Positions 35,627 to 44,389 of a stretch of DNA of 64,000 nucleotides are shown here, piece by piece. The notes beneath the pieces are model-generated. The model was not told the DNA's origin, made no database searches, and saw nothing but the letters and a program-made list of their open reading frames with translations. The stretch is from Lewinellaceae bacterium (GTDB lineage Bacteria > Bacteroidota > Bacteroidia > Chitinophagales > Saprospiraceae): the NCBI GenBank assembly GCA_020636315.1, contig JACJYA010000002.1, positions 310,001 through 374,000 of the forward strand. The letters are read 5' to 3'. The translations under genes were made by a program, and so were the position numbers. Within the stretch, counting starts at the first letter, position 1. The number at the start of each line of letters is the position of its first letter.

Positions 35627-36409
35627 TTACAGGTCAAAGAATATATCGGCCACCAGCACGGCGATGAAGTCCAGCACGAAGAGCAGCATGGAGGCCACCA
35701 CCACCGCCGTATTGGCCGCCCGGCCCACGCCCGCCGTCCCCTTTTTGGAGGTATAGCCTTTATAGCAACCGATCAGGCCGATGGCGAAGCCGAAGAAAAA
35801 CGTCTTGGCCGTTGCCGGGATGAGGTCGCCGAAGCTCAGTTGGTGGAATACTTTGTTGAAAAACAGGCGGAAAGATACTTCTCCTTTTGCATGCTCCACC
35901 AGAAAGGAGCCGAAGAGGGCAATGGTGTCCCCGAAAATGACCAGCAGGGGCACCATCAGGGTGGTGGCCAGGATGCGGGTCACCACCAGGTACTTGAACG
36001 GGTTGGTGCCCGACACCTCCATGGCGGCGATCTGCTCCGTCACCTTCATGGACCCCAGTTCCGCCCCGATGCTGGAGCCGATCTTGCCGGCACAGATCAG
36101 AGCAATGATCACCGGGCCGATCTCCCGGATGATGGACACGCCCACCATGGCAGGCATATAGGCCTCGGCGCCGAAGTCCTCCATCGTCGGCCGGGTCTGC
36201 AACGTAAGCACCAGCCCCATGATCAGGCCGGTCATCGCCACCAGAAATAAAGATTGATTGCCGACGATGAAACATTGGTTGAGCAACTCCTTCCACTCGA
36301 AGGGCCGGCGGACGGCCTCCCGGAAAAAACGCCGGGCAAAAAGCCATACCTCGCCGGTTTCCCGAAAATACCGTTTCACGGCAGAACCTCGAAAGTAGGT
36401 GGTGTCCAT
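35627..36409 (-). CDS. mlaE: MlaE-like ABC transporter permease
   Basis: A 260-residue inner membrane permease with five or so hydrophobic segments. The family's conserved parts are present: FIVGNQSLFLVAMTGLIMGL, the IREIGPVIIALICAGKIGSS loop, EQIAAMEVSGTNPFKYLVVT and RAANTAVVVASMLLFVLDFI. The start at ATG 36409 gives an amphipathic N-terminal helix usual for MlaE. It is the first gene of the mlaEFD operon; its promoter should lie in the 489-bp region shared with the divergent WD40-caspase gene. Confidence 0.92.
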   Translation of the reverse strand: MDTTYFRGSAVKRYFRETGEVWLFARRFFREAVRRPFEWKELLNQCFIVGNQSLFLVAMTGLIMGLVLTLQTRPTMEDFGAEAYMPAMVGVSIIREIGPVIIALICAGKIGSSIGAELGSMKVTEQIAAMEVSGTNPFKYLVVTRILATTLMVPLLVIFGDTIALFGSFLVEHAKGEVSFRLFFNKVFHQLSFGDLIPATAKTFFFGFAIGLIGCYKGYTSKKGTAGVGRAANTAVVVASMLLFVLDFIAVLVADIFFDL

Positions 36410-36597
36410 GAGGCTGTTTTTTAGGGTTCATGTGAGGTTGTACACTATAATAACAATCCGAACGCCGCCTTGTATCGCTGACAGGGGTATGGATTTTGAG
36501 CGCGGGGCCGGCCATCCGTCATCTTTCACATCATATTGAAACCTGAGGTAGCCTCAAAAGAATAAATCAAATTTTGCCTCCTAATGATATTCTGGCA

Positions 36598-36654
36598 TAT
36601 CTGCCTGCCCCAGCCCCTCTAACTCCCCGAAGGGGAGAACCGGGCAGGCAGATA
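36598..36654. repeat. Nested palindrome with CTCCCC-GAA-GGGGAG core
   Basis: Outer arms are a perfect 13-bp inverted repeat (TATCTGCCTGCCC at 36598-36610; complement 36642-36654). The core hairpin is CTCCCC-GAA-GGGGAG at 36623-36637, next to CAGCCCCTCTAA. The core plus flank is the inverse of the motif at 58885-58912 and related to the one at 50277-50313. Confidence 0.7.
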
Positions 36655-36811
36655 AAACTATTTTACCTCCCTTTTCAAACCCTTACTTTTGAGACGGCCT
36701 CATGTCCCCCCCATAAAGCTGCATTCCCCCCGGCTGTCCCAGCCGCATGCCCATTGCCGCTTAATTTGCAGCCTGCCAATCTGTGTTAGGTACTTTTTTA
36801 CATATTCAAAA

Positions 36812-36864
36812 AGAGCTTGTTTGGAGGCCTGGTTTGAAAGCGAAAAGATTGGCCTCCAAACCAG
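36812..36864. repeat. Dispersed repeat R1, second locus
   Basis: AGAGCTTGTTTGGAGGCC and the next bases (36812-36847) match 6129-6164 at 34 of 36 positions. GTTTGGAGGCC (36819-36829) is repeated in inverse at 36851-36861, giving an 11-bp stem with a 21-base loop. Ends 35 bp before the start of the WD40-caspase gene. Confidence 0.75.
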
Positions 36865-36898
36865 CACTAACTCCCTCAGGAAAACCAAAACACAACCC

Positions 36899-39703
36899 AT
36901 GCCATCCACCACACCCATCCTCACCCTCAACACCGAGATGCACACGGCAATGATCCGGCATATCAGTACGGACCGCCGGGGGCGCTACCTGCTGGCCTGC
37001 AGCCGGGACAAAACCGCCAAGCTCTGGGAACTGGCCAGCGGAGAGCTGCTGCGTACCTTCCGCCCGCCGGTCGGGGAAGCGCAGGAAGGCATGCTGTACG
37101 CCTGCGCCCTCTCACCGGATGGGCAGACAGTAGCAGTGGGAGGATGGAGTGCAAAAAATGATATTTACATTTTCGACGCCACATCCGGCCTGCTGCAACA
37201 CCGCATCACTGGCCTGCCGAATGTGATCTTCAGCCTGGAGTATTCGCCTGACGGCCGCTTCCTGGCGGCGGCCCTGGGAGGTAAAAATGGTATCCGGATA
37301 TATAACAGCCATGACTATACTCAGCAGGCCGGAGATACCGACTATGGCGCCGACAGCTACAACCTGGCCTTCGACGCCTGGGGGCGGCTGGCAACGGTAT
37401 GCTGGGATGGCCATGTTCGGCTTTACGACAATGATTTCAAGTTGATCAAAAAAGCAGCAACTAAAGCTGGCAAAATGCCTTTTTCAATAGCTTTTTCCCC
37501 CGACACCCACCTTTTGGCTGTAGGTTTTGAAGACAGCCCAATAATCCAGGTTTTGGATGCGAAAACGATGGGAGTTTTATATGAGCCCGATATTGAAGGG
37601 GTCAATGATAATGGAGGCATGGACATTTTATCCTTTTCTGCTGATGGCGCCCGGCTGGCGGCGGGTGGGGCCTATCAACAGAACAAAGAAGGAAAATGGT
37701 GGCGTCAGATCCGCATCTGGGAGAAGGCAGGTAAAGGCAGTTGGACGGACTACAATGCTGGAGGCAATACCATAATGGATATTAAACCCCTACCCCACGG
37801 TGGTTTTGTTTTTGGCGGCGCCAAACCGGATTGGGGCATCATCGATCCTGACGAAGGCCGGCGCAGCCTTTACCGAAAAGGAGAAGTCAATGAATACCGA
37901 TCAAAAGACCGATCCCACTTCCGCCTCGGCCCGGGAGGAACAGAAGTGGGGGTAACGCCATCCAACCAATCTCCCTTGATGTTCTCCATCCAGGGGCGGC
38001 AATTGTCCAAAACAGCCTCCCGACACCCGGCTGCATCATCCGAACAAGGGAGCCTGAAGGTAGAAGATTGGAAAAACCAATACAGTCCCAAACTAAACGG
38101 GAAGCCTTTGTCCTTTCTGGATGAGTACGAGAGATGCCGAAGTGTTGACATTGCCACCGGCGGCCAGGGCATTGCCGTTGGAACAGAATGGAAAGTACGC
38201 TGCACCGATGCCGGTGGCCGGCTGCGCTGGACGCAACCGGTCCAGGGGGGCGCATTTTGTGTTAAGATCGATGCTTACAACGAAGTCGTGGCCGCTGCCC
38301 TGGATGACGGCACCATCCGCTGGTTCCGCTTCCTGGACGGGCAGCCCCTGCTCTCCCTCTACCTCCACCCCGATGATGAGCGTTGGGTGCTCTGGACGCC
38401 CTCCGGCTACTACGACGCCGCCCCCGGGGCGGAAAACCTCATCGGCTGGCATGTCAACAACGGGGAGGACAAGGAAGCCAGCTACTATCCCATCTCCAAA
38501 TTCCGCCAAACCTATCACCGCCCCGACGTCATCGACCTTATCCTGGAAACACTGGATGAAGAGAAAGCCCTGGAACGCGCCAACCGGGAATCCAACCGCC
38601 GCCGCACCGCGCCTACGCCCATCACCGCCCAGCTGCCGCCCACGGTGCGAATCCTCTCTCCTACCGAGGAGGCGGAGCTGAGCAGCACCACCGTCACCCT
38701 GGCCTACACCGTCGAGTCGCCCAACGACGAGCCGGTCACCGGGGTGCGCATACAGGTGGATGGCCGGCCGGTGGCCACCGAGCGGGGTTTCGACCTGGGC
38801 GCCAAACGGCACGAGGTGGCCGTCACCATCCCGGCCTCCGATTGCGTGGTGTCTGTAATCGCTGAGAACCGCTTCGGGGCGAGCGAGCCGGCAGCCATCC
38901 GCCTGCGCTGGCGGGGCGCTCCGCCTCCGCCCACCGTCGATGACATCCGCCCCTCCCTCTACGTGCTGGCGGTAGGCGTGAGCCAATACGAACACCCACA
39001 GGTGCGCAACCTGAGCTACGCCGCCAAAGACGCCACCGATTTCCTGGCGGCCATCCAACAACAGGAAGGGCGGCTCTACAAAAAAGTAAAGGCCCAGCTG
39101 CTCACCGAAGCTCAGGCCACCAAAGACAACATCCTCGACGGGCTCGACTGGCTGCAGCGCGAAACCACCAGCCGCGACGTGGCCATGCTCTTTTTCGCCG
39201 GCCACGGCCTCGACGACAACAGCGGGAACTTCTTCTACCTGCCCGCCAACGCCAACCCCGACGCCATGCGCCGCACCTGCCTGCTGCACGCGGAAGTGCA
39301 GACCACGGTGGCCTCCGTGGCAGGCAAGATCGTCGTCTTCATGGACGCCTGCCACTCCGGCAGCCTGATGCGCGAGATCCGCCGCCGCAACCTCCCGCCC
39401 GACATCGCCGTGGTCATCAACGAGCTGATATCAGCCGAGAACGGCGCCGTGGTCTTCTCCTCGGCCACCACCCGCCAGTATGCCCTGGAAGACCCCAAAT
39501 GGAGCAACGGCGCCTTCACCGAAGCCCTCCTGGAAGGCCTCTCCGGCAGGGCCAAAGCCCCAGACAGCAATAAAGTGACCGTCAAGACCCTCGACGCCTA
39601 CGTCTGCGAGCGGGTCAAGCAGCTCACCGGCGGGAAGCAGTCGCCCGCCACCGCCTACCCGCCCAATGTGCCGGATTTCCCGGTGGGGGTGGTTAATGTG
39701 TAA
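36899..39703 (+). CDS. WD40-caspase fusion protein (peptidase C14-like)
   Basis: A 934-residue cytoplasmic protein. ATG 36899 (MPSTTPILTLNTEMHT) begins directly with a WD40 blade; the longer frame from 36689 translates repeat DNA. The N-terminal half has WD40-type blades (GRYLLACSRDKTAKLWELAS, FSLEYSPDGRFLAAALGG, IAFSPDTHLLAVGFEDSP). A beta-sandwich follows at about 580-680 (PPTVRILSPTEEAELSSTTV). The C-terminal caspase-hemoglobinase fold (about 685-930) has H769 in FFAGHGLDD and C818 in FMDACHSGS, the expected catalytic dyad. Such bacterial metacaspase-like proteins are thought to act in regulated proteolysis or cell death, usually with a sensor domain, here the propeller. No obvious effector or toxin gene is adjacent. 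The activating signal is unknown. Confidence 0.9.
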   Translation: MPSTTPILTLNTEMHTAMIRHISTDRRGRYLLACSRDKTAKLWELASGELLRTFRPPVGEAQEGMLYACALSPDGQTVAVGGWSAKNDIYIFDATSGLLQHRITGLPNVIFSLEYSPDGRFLAAALGGKNGIRIYNSHDYTQQAGDTDYGADSYNLAFDAWGRLATVCWDGHVRLYDNDFKLIKKAATKAGKMPFSIAFSPDTHLLAVGFEDSPIIQVLDAKTMGVLYEPDIEGVNDNGGMDILSFSADGARLAAGGAYQQNKEGKWWRQIRIWEKAGKGSWTDYNAGGNTIMDIKPLPHGGFVFGGAKPDWGIIDPDEGRRSLYRKGEVNEYRSKDRSHFRLGPGGTEVGVTPSNQSPLMFSIQGRQLSKTASRHPAASSEQGSLKVEDWKNQYSPKLNGKPLSFLDEYERCRSVDIATGGQGIAVGTEWKVRCTDAGGRLRWTQPVQGGAFCVKIDAYNEVVAAALDDGTIRWFRFLDGQPLLSLYLHPDDERWVLWTPSGYYDAAPGAENLIGWHVNNGEDKEASYYPISKFRQTYHRPDVIDLILETLDEEKALERANRESNRRRTAPTPITAQLPPTVRILSPTEEAELSSTTVTLAYTVESPNDEPVTGVRIQVDGRPVATERGFDLGAKRHEVAVTIPASDCVVSVIAENRFGASEPAAIRLRWRGAPPPPTVDDIRPSLYVLAVGVSQYEHPQVRNLSYAAKDATDFLAAIQQQEGRLYKKVKAQLLTEAQATKDNILDGLDWLQRETTSRDVAMLFFAGHGLDDNSGNFFYLPANANPDAMRRTCLLHAEVQTTVASVAGKIVVFMDACHSGSLMREIRRRNLPPDIAVVINELISAENGAVVFSSATTRQYALEDPKWSNGAFTEALLEGLSGRAKAPDSNKVTVKTLDAYVCERVKQLTGGKQSPATAYPPNVPDFPVGVVNV

Positions 39704-39938
39704 AAGTGCTTAGGTGGAAAGGTGGAAAGGTACGAGGCTGGGAGCCTGATGCAACTCTTTGCGGCCTTATATGCTGAGACTGTATTAGTCGCAGAAATCC
39801 CAAAATTCCATAAGCCAGGAGCAACTTTTTTTTCGTTTCACACCAATGTCAAAGGTAAACGCACCTTTCCACTCTTACACCTTTACACATTTCCACTCTT
39901 ACACCCTTACACTTTAGCACCTTAGCACTCTTACACCC
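39704..39938. repeat. Short-unit purine/pyrimidine tracts between convergent genes
   Basis: Just after the caspase gene stop the plus strand reads AGGTGGAAAGGTGGAAAGG (39712-39730). The region 39866-39938 is a run of CACTCTTACACC/TTTACAC units, which on the other strand starts at the stop codon of the M28 gene. No gene is present; the short frame at 39722 is repeat DNA. Confidence 0.65.
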
Positions 39939-41498
39939 TCACTCCACCACCACCTTCTGCCCACTAAAACGCACCCCATCGCTCAGCCGCAGCCAGTAAA
40001 CGCCGGTGGGCAGGCTATGGGTATTGATGTCCACTTCACCTTCCCCGGGTTTTACCAATCGTTCTAATATCTGCTGCCCCTGCAGGTTGACCAGATCTAT
40101 CCGGAGTTCTCCTTCCCGGCAGCGGCCGAAGCGGATGCGAAGCTCACTGCGGGCCGGGTTGGGAGAGACGGCATAGAAGCAATCCAGTTGATGGAGGTGC
40201 TCCGCGCCGGTGGTAACCTGCACGGTGGCGGTGGCCTCGGTGCTGTGCTGTGGCCCGGCCAGTTCAGCAGCGGTGGCGATGACGGCCTTCACCACCCGGC
40301 TCATGAACGTGAAGTTGATGGTTCCCAGGGTATCGGTGGTGCGGTGGTAGTTGGAATTACGGAACTCTGCCCCATCGGTGAGCATCAGGGCGGGGATGCT
40401 GTCCTGCCAGAAATAGGCGTGGTCGCTGCGGGTGAGGTCGGGCGGCACCAGGTTGTCGGGAGCCGTTACGGAGAGGACTTTTAACTCTGGAACATATTGA
40501 GCAGCGGCAGCCTCAAAGGCATTGCTGAGCGGCGTGAAGCTTTGCACCGCTACATTGGTGAGGAAGTCTCCCCGGAATTCATTACCACTCACCTCCTGAT
40601 AAACTTCGGGAAAGAGGAGGTTGAAACCGGTGGGGAACGTCTGGCTGTTGGGCGCCTCGGAATAATAACCGATCATTTCCATATTGAGTACGCCCTGAAT
40701 GTCTTCCTCCGAGTTGCGGTTCTCGACGTAGTAGCGGCTGCCGCGCAGCCCCACCTCTTCCAGGTCGAAACCGATAAAGCGAATGGTTTTGGCAAAACGG
40801 TATTCAGAAAGGATGCGCGCCGCTTCCAGTACGCCAACCACGGCGCTCCCGTTGTCATCCGCTCCCGGCGAGCCGGCAACGGTGTCGTAATGGCCGTCAA
40901 CGATGATCACCGCCCCATCTTCCGTAGCGCCGGGCAGGCTGCCGATGATGTTCTGGCCGGTGTGGATGATGTAAGGAAAATTCTGCCGGTAAGTTTGCAG
41001 CCCGTACTGCAGGAAGGCCTGCTCGATGGTATCCCGGGTTTCATTGAGCTTATCGGGAGCCAGGGAATAGTGGCGCGGGCCAACGATCCGGCTGAGGCGC
41101 TCCCGCAGCAGGCTGCTGTCCACCTGATCCACCATTTCCTGGATATCGATGGTGTAGCGGTCGTCCGCCACTACTTTCAGCACGTATTCGCCCGTCTGTA
41201 GTATGCTGCCGGAATAATTCCAGCTTACCTGCCTGCCTGCGCCGGGGCTGACAGGGTAGCCTATATCGCCAGTAGCATTATTTGTATTCAGGCGGAAGGT
41301 TTGGCCGCCGTCGTCTGATGCAAGAAAAAAGATCTCGGCGTTTTCACCTTCTGCGTCTTCCAGATCGTAGGTGAGGGTGGCTACCTGTGCCTCTTCGTCC
41401 AGGCTGATGTCCTGAATGATGACAGTGGGCGGCTGATTTTGGGCGTGGAGGGAAAAAATGCTGAACAGCAAAAAGCAAAAGGAGAAAAAATGGCGCAT
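39939..41498 (-). CDS. T9SS-exported M28 family metallopeptidase
   Basis: A 519-residue secreted aminopeptidase-like enzyme. After a signal peptide (FFSFCFLLFSIFSLHAQ) comes a beta-domain (about 22-125), then the M28 zinc peptidase domain (about 130-425): zinc ligands and base are visible in IIVDGHYDTVAGSPGADDNG (His, Asp) and FDLEEVGLRGSRYY (Glu pair), with a further Asp in NMEMIGYYSE and a His near RSDHAYFWQ. The tail (about 445-519, CFYAVSPNPARSELRIRFG ... LPTGVYWLRLSDGVRFSGQK) is a type A T9SS sorting domain. It should act outside the cell or on its surface to trim peptides. It is monocistronic; a 19-bp palindrome lies upstream. Confidence 0.92.
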   Translation of the reverse strand: MRHFFSFCFLLFSIFSLHAQNQPPTVIIQDISLDEEAQVATLTYDLEDAEGENAEIFFLASDDGGQTFRLNTNNATGDIGYPVSPGAGRQVSWNYSGSILQTGEYVLKVVADDRYTIDIQEMVDQVDSSLLRERLSRIVGPRHYSLAPDKLNETRDTIEQAFLQYGLQTYRQNFPYIIHTGQNIIGSLPGATEDGAVIIVDGHYDTVAGSPGADDNGSAVVGVLEAARILSEYRFAKTIRFIGFDLEEVGLRGSRYYVENRNSEEDIQGVLNMEMIGYYSEAPNSQTFPTGFNLLFPEVYQEVSGNEFRGDFLTNVAVQSFTPLSNAFEAAAAQYVPELKVLSVTAPDNLVPPDLTRSDHAYFWQDSIPALMLTDGAEFRNSNYHRTTDTLGTINFTFMSRVVKAVIATAAELAGPQHSTEATATVQVTTGAEHLHQLDCFYAVSPNPARSELRIRFGRCREGELRIDLVNLQGQQILERLVKPGEGEVDINTHSLPTGVYWLRLSDGVRFSGQKVVVE

Positions 41499-41546
41499 GT
41501 TTTTTTCCTAAAAATAGTAAAGCTTGTGGATACTGTTCTGTTTCTT

Positions 41547-41585
41547 AAAAAACCTTTGAGGTTTTGAAAACCTCAAAGGTTTTTT
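41547..41585. terminator. Perfect 39-bp palindrome, probable bidirectional terminator
   Basis: AAAAAACCTTTGAGGTTTT (41547-41565) and its exact complement (41567-41585) flank one G. The stem of 19 pairs with A and T tails has the build of a bidirectional intrinsic terminator. It lies 107 bp after the stop of the 725-residue gene and 49 bp before the M28 start, both on the minus strand. Confidence 0.75.
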
Positions 41586-41691
41586 AGAACTAAAACGAAA
41601 CCGCCCGGCCCCGAGGGGCCAGGCAGGTTTCACCGGGCCAATCCACATTTCTTGCGCGTGCATTCCCGGGTCGCTATGGTATGGGACACGC

Positions 41692-43869
41692 TTATTCAGG
41701 TTCCAGTGCAAAGGCGGCGAGGGCTGAAGCGTCAAAATCATCCAGTATGGAAGTGCCGTTGGTATGCAGGCCGTTGACATACAGGTGCTCGGCGAAGGCC
41801 GCCTTATCGGGGCAGGTGCCCAGCAGGTAACCCACGTTGACGCCATTCTGATAAAGGCCGGCTGCACTGAGCGCATAATTGGACGTCGATGCTCCCGTCA
41901 TGCCGCCGGTATCGGCATTGGACAGCGGGTCGGAGCTGTTGCCCCGCACCACATTGAAATTGAAGGTAGCGAAATCGTTCGGATGGCTTGCCCGGAAGCG
42001 GAAGTTGACATCCGAAGTGCCTTTGTCTTTATACCTGACAAAACCGCATTCGGTCGAGGAGTACGCGCCGTCAACCTGCACATTGTAGATCAGGGCGGTG
42101 GATTTCTGGTTGTCGATGCGCACCTTCATGCGGAAGGGCTTGAAGCCGTCTTCCGAAGCCGGGAGCAAAAACTCACTGCCTGCCGGTTGCGACTGCCCCA
42201 GGTTGGCCGGGTTGGAGACCTGGTTGACGGTATCCGCTACGTTTTGCCGGACGCCGGAAGCATTGAAAAACTCCAGTTTGAATTCGTACAACCCGTCCCC
42301 CTTCAGGGAATCGCTGTCGATGGCCATGGTCATCGTGTTCTGGTCCCATTCGGCGGTGGGGTCGTTGCCGACATCCGGGCCTTTGGGCGATACCGGAGGG
42401 ATCTTGTAGGCGTTGACTGAGCCGATGGTGAAGGGCCCAAGGGGGAAGTACTTCGTATCGAAGGTGGTAATAGAGCCGCTCGTCACCTCGACGGTGTATG
42501 GCTTGGAAATATTGCGCTGGTCGAGAGGTGTCCAGGCTTGTTCGGAGGCGCTGGCCGGCACCAGCTTGTCGTTGTGGGTCTTGCGGTATGACCAGCGGTA
42601 GTGGGTCACCGAACTGCTCGGGAAGCCGCTGCCGAACTGGACAATAAACCTAAGGTTGCGGGCAAAGGGCCGGACTTTCTGGTTGCCCAACCCGTGGCTG
42701 AGGCCGCCGGTGGCGTAATCGGTCAGGCCGACCGTGCGGAATATGCGCCCCTGCTGGAGGATGCCGGCGCCGAAGGCCTGTTCGATGCGGCTGATGTGGG
42801 CCCCCCAGCCAATGGTTTTGACCCAGGCTATCTGGCCGGGAATCGGCTGCTGGCAACCGAAGGGAATCCGTTCGTCCGAAACGCGGATCTCAACCTCGCT
42901 GCCGCATTCGTAATCCCAGTAGGTATTACAGGGGATAGAAGGACGATAGACCGTAGTGGGTACGCCGTCGATCTCGTATTCCACCCAGAAGTACAGGTCG
43001 GCTTTCTCTTCAAAGATCTGCCGCCAGAAACAGGCCTCGAAGCGGCCGTTGAAGTCAGTGCGTACCGTTGTTATCTCATCGCAGCGGTAGAGCCAGGGCC
43101 AGAACCAGGGCCAAAGACAAAGGTAGGGGCGGAAGATGCCGATGTTTTCCGCGATCAGGTTCCGGGTGCGGGTTGCGTTGGCATGCTGAAGCTCAATGCG
43201 GACCTCCTGCGGCAGTTCGATCGCCTGCCTTGCCAGAGATGCAGATGCTTCCTGCACGCCTCCCAGGGGGCGGGCTATGGTTTGGATCCTGTTTGCGAAA
43301 GGATTGGGCGGCGGAAGCGGCGGGAGTTGTTCAATAAAGGGGGGAGGGTCGGGAATGGGGTCGGGAAAAGGTATCGGAATGCGTTCCAGCAACACATCCC
43401 GCAGGCGTTCGATCACCCGGTCCGGAATGCGGGGAAGGACGATAAGAATGGGGTCCACCTCACAGATGTGGACGATGGCGTTGCAGACCGGCATGTCCTG
43501 CCAGGCGCCATCGATCAGGAAGCGTTTGGTGACGCGGCCACGGGCGCAGCAACGGGTCCACAACCACTTGCGGATGAGCTGTTGCGGAATGCGGGAGATA
43601 TCCAGTTGGTTATTGGGGCCCAGCCGGATGGCGGGCTCGTAAGCCTGCAGGCGCTCCGCTCTGGCCAGGGTGATGCCTTCAATGCCGCCGGGTGGTTCGG
43701 GAAAAACAAATACCCGGGAATAACGAAGTTGTTCCGGTTTCAGGTCGAATTGCACTTGTTCCTTGTCGGGCCGGGCGCTGGCCAGCAACTGGCCGTCTTT
43801 GCTGAAAGCTACGGCGATCAGTTCGTTGGGAGAGCTCTTGGCCTTGGGGACGGCGGTTCTTTTTGCCAT
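41692..43869 (-). CDS. Large hypothetical protein, 725 residues, with transthyretin-like domain
   Basis: I cannot name a family with confidence. It lacks a signal peptide (MAKRTAVPKAKSSPNELIAV). Visible parts: an N-terminal region with WQDMPVCNAIVHICEVDPI, reminiscent of a carboxypeptidase-regulatory or transthyretin strand pattern; a proline-rich linker near residues 175-210 (PIPDPPPFIEQLPPLPPP); a Trp/Pro-rich turn (CLWPWFWPWLYRC) leading to TVRTDFNGRFEACFW, again like a TTR-type beta-domain; and a beta-rich C-terminal half ending in LGTCPDKAAFAEHLYVNGL. Cysteines are frequent. It is divergent from the glycosidase gene with 520 bp between. Codon use matches its neighbours. It may be exported by a non-Sec route or be a cytoplasmic structural protein; both are guesses. 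Confidence 0.7.
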   Translation of the reverse strand: MAKRTAVPKAKSSPNELIAVAFSKDGQLLASARPDKEQVQFDLKPEQLRYSRVFVFPEPPGGIEGITLARAERLQAYEPAIRLGPNNQLDISRIPQQLIRKWLWTRCCARGRVTKRFLIDGAWQDMPVCNAIVHICEVDPILIVLPRIPDRVIERLRDVLLERIPIPFPDPIPDPPPFIEQLPPLPPPNPFANRIQTIARPLGGVQEASASLARQAIELPQEVRIELQHANATRTRNLIAENIGIFRPYLCLWPWFWPWLYRCDEITTVRTDFNGRFEACFWRQIFEEKADLYFWVEYEIDGVPTTVYRPSIPCNTYWDYECGSEVEIRVSDERIPFGCQQPIPGQIAWVKTIGWGAHISRIEQAFGAGILQQGRIFRTVGLTDYATGGLSHGLGNQKVRPFARNLRFIVQFGSGFPSSSVTHYRWSYRKTHNDKLVPASASEQAWTPLDQRNISKPYTVEVTSGSITTFDTKYFPLGPFTIGSVNAYKIPPVSPKGPDVGNDPTAEWDQNTMTMAIDSDSLKGDGLYEFKLEFFNASGVRQNVADTVNQVSNPANLGQSQPAGSEFLLPASEDGFKPFRMKVRIDNQKSTALIYNVQVDGAYSSTECGFVRYKDKGTSDVNFRFRASHPNDFATFNFNVVRGNSSDPLSNADTGGMTGASTSNYALSAAGLYQNGVNVGYLLGTCPDKAAFAEHLYVNGLHTNGTSILDDFDASALAAFALEPE

Positions 43870-44389
43870 AATTTTGGGATTTTGAAGCGTGAGAAAATCG
43901 TTGTTTATTTATCTGTCCAAAAGGAGGAGTGTTACGAAATAACCTGTTAATTTTAAGTCAACAGGTTACAACGACGGTTTGGACATCAGGTGGAAGGCAC
44001 TTTCGGAAGTGCCTTCCATCTGGGGCCGCGAAGGGGAGATACCATGGATTCGGCTGTTATCAAAAAAAACTCCGGGGAAGGGGCGCCTTTCGGCAGTGGG
44101 GGGAGCAGGGAGTGTCCGGGGCAGTCTGTCTGGTCAGCGGGCGAAATTCGGGAATACGGAGATTCGCAATTCGCTGTTCGCCTTTCGCAAATCACTGGAT
44201 CAAAGGGTATTTTTAAAGACACCCTAATTTAAACGATCTCCAGGATCTTCCATTGGGGTAGAACCGTTTTTCCGGCCCGTCAATAAGGATCTAACGAAAT
44301 CATAATGAGCTTTATTGGCTCACGCTTTCGGATTGAAATGTTTTTTTAATATCCTCGTGGAAGCTCGTATCAAAAAATTTATCCGCGAT
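43870..44389. other. 520-bp divergent intergenic region
   Basis: Contains a strong hairpin at 43991-44018 (TGGAAGGCACTT, TCGG loop, exact complement). Several short overlapping frames (for example 43990-44232) are open but have no recognisable protein features, and the repeated CGCAATTCGC/CGCCTTTCGC wording suggests repeat DNA. No clear promoter motif was found. Confidence 0.45.

Larger units (their letters stand above)
36410..36898. other. 489-bp divergent intergenic region crowded with repeats
   Basis: Holds the mlaE promoter region, a nested palindrome (36598-36654), a half copy of the ATTGCCGCTTAAT hairpin (36753-36767), a small hairpin CGGCT-GTCCC-AGCCG (36731-36745) and repeat R1 (36812-36864). 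A plus-strand frame is open from 36689 into the caspase gene, but its translation crosses R1 and is not protein-like, so I regard it as untranslated. Confidence 0.55.

Noticed and set aside
33857..36409. mlaEFD operon considered as a steroid or toluene-tolerance transporter
   Set aside because: The gene set and motifs fit general MCE phospholipid transport; nothing supports a specialised substrate.
38093..39355. 420-residue minus-strand frame opposite the caspase gene
   Set aside because: The caspase and WD40 motifs are on the plus strand; this frame is a GC-rich antisense shadow.
41547..41585. 39-bp perfect palindrome considered as an insertion sequence end or dimer-resolution site
   Set aside because: No transposase, partner repeat or target duplication is visible; its A-tract, stem and T-tract build fits a bidirectional terminator.
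42601..43950. 449-residue plus-strand frame opposite the 725-residue orphan
   Set aside because: Both are uncharacterised, but the minus frame is longer, has domain-like strand patterns, a proline linker and a downstream terminator; the plus frame reads as shadow.
43979..44232. Three overlapping small frames in the 520-bp gap
   Set aside because: All three frames and the opposite strand are open together, which points to repeat-like GC composition rather than a gene.
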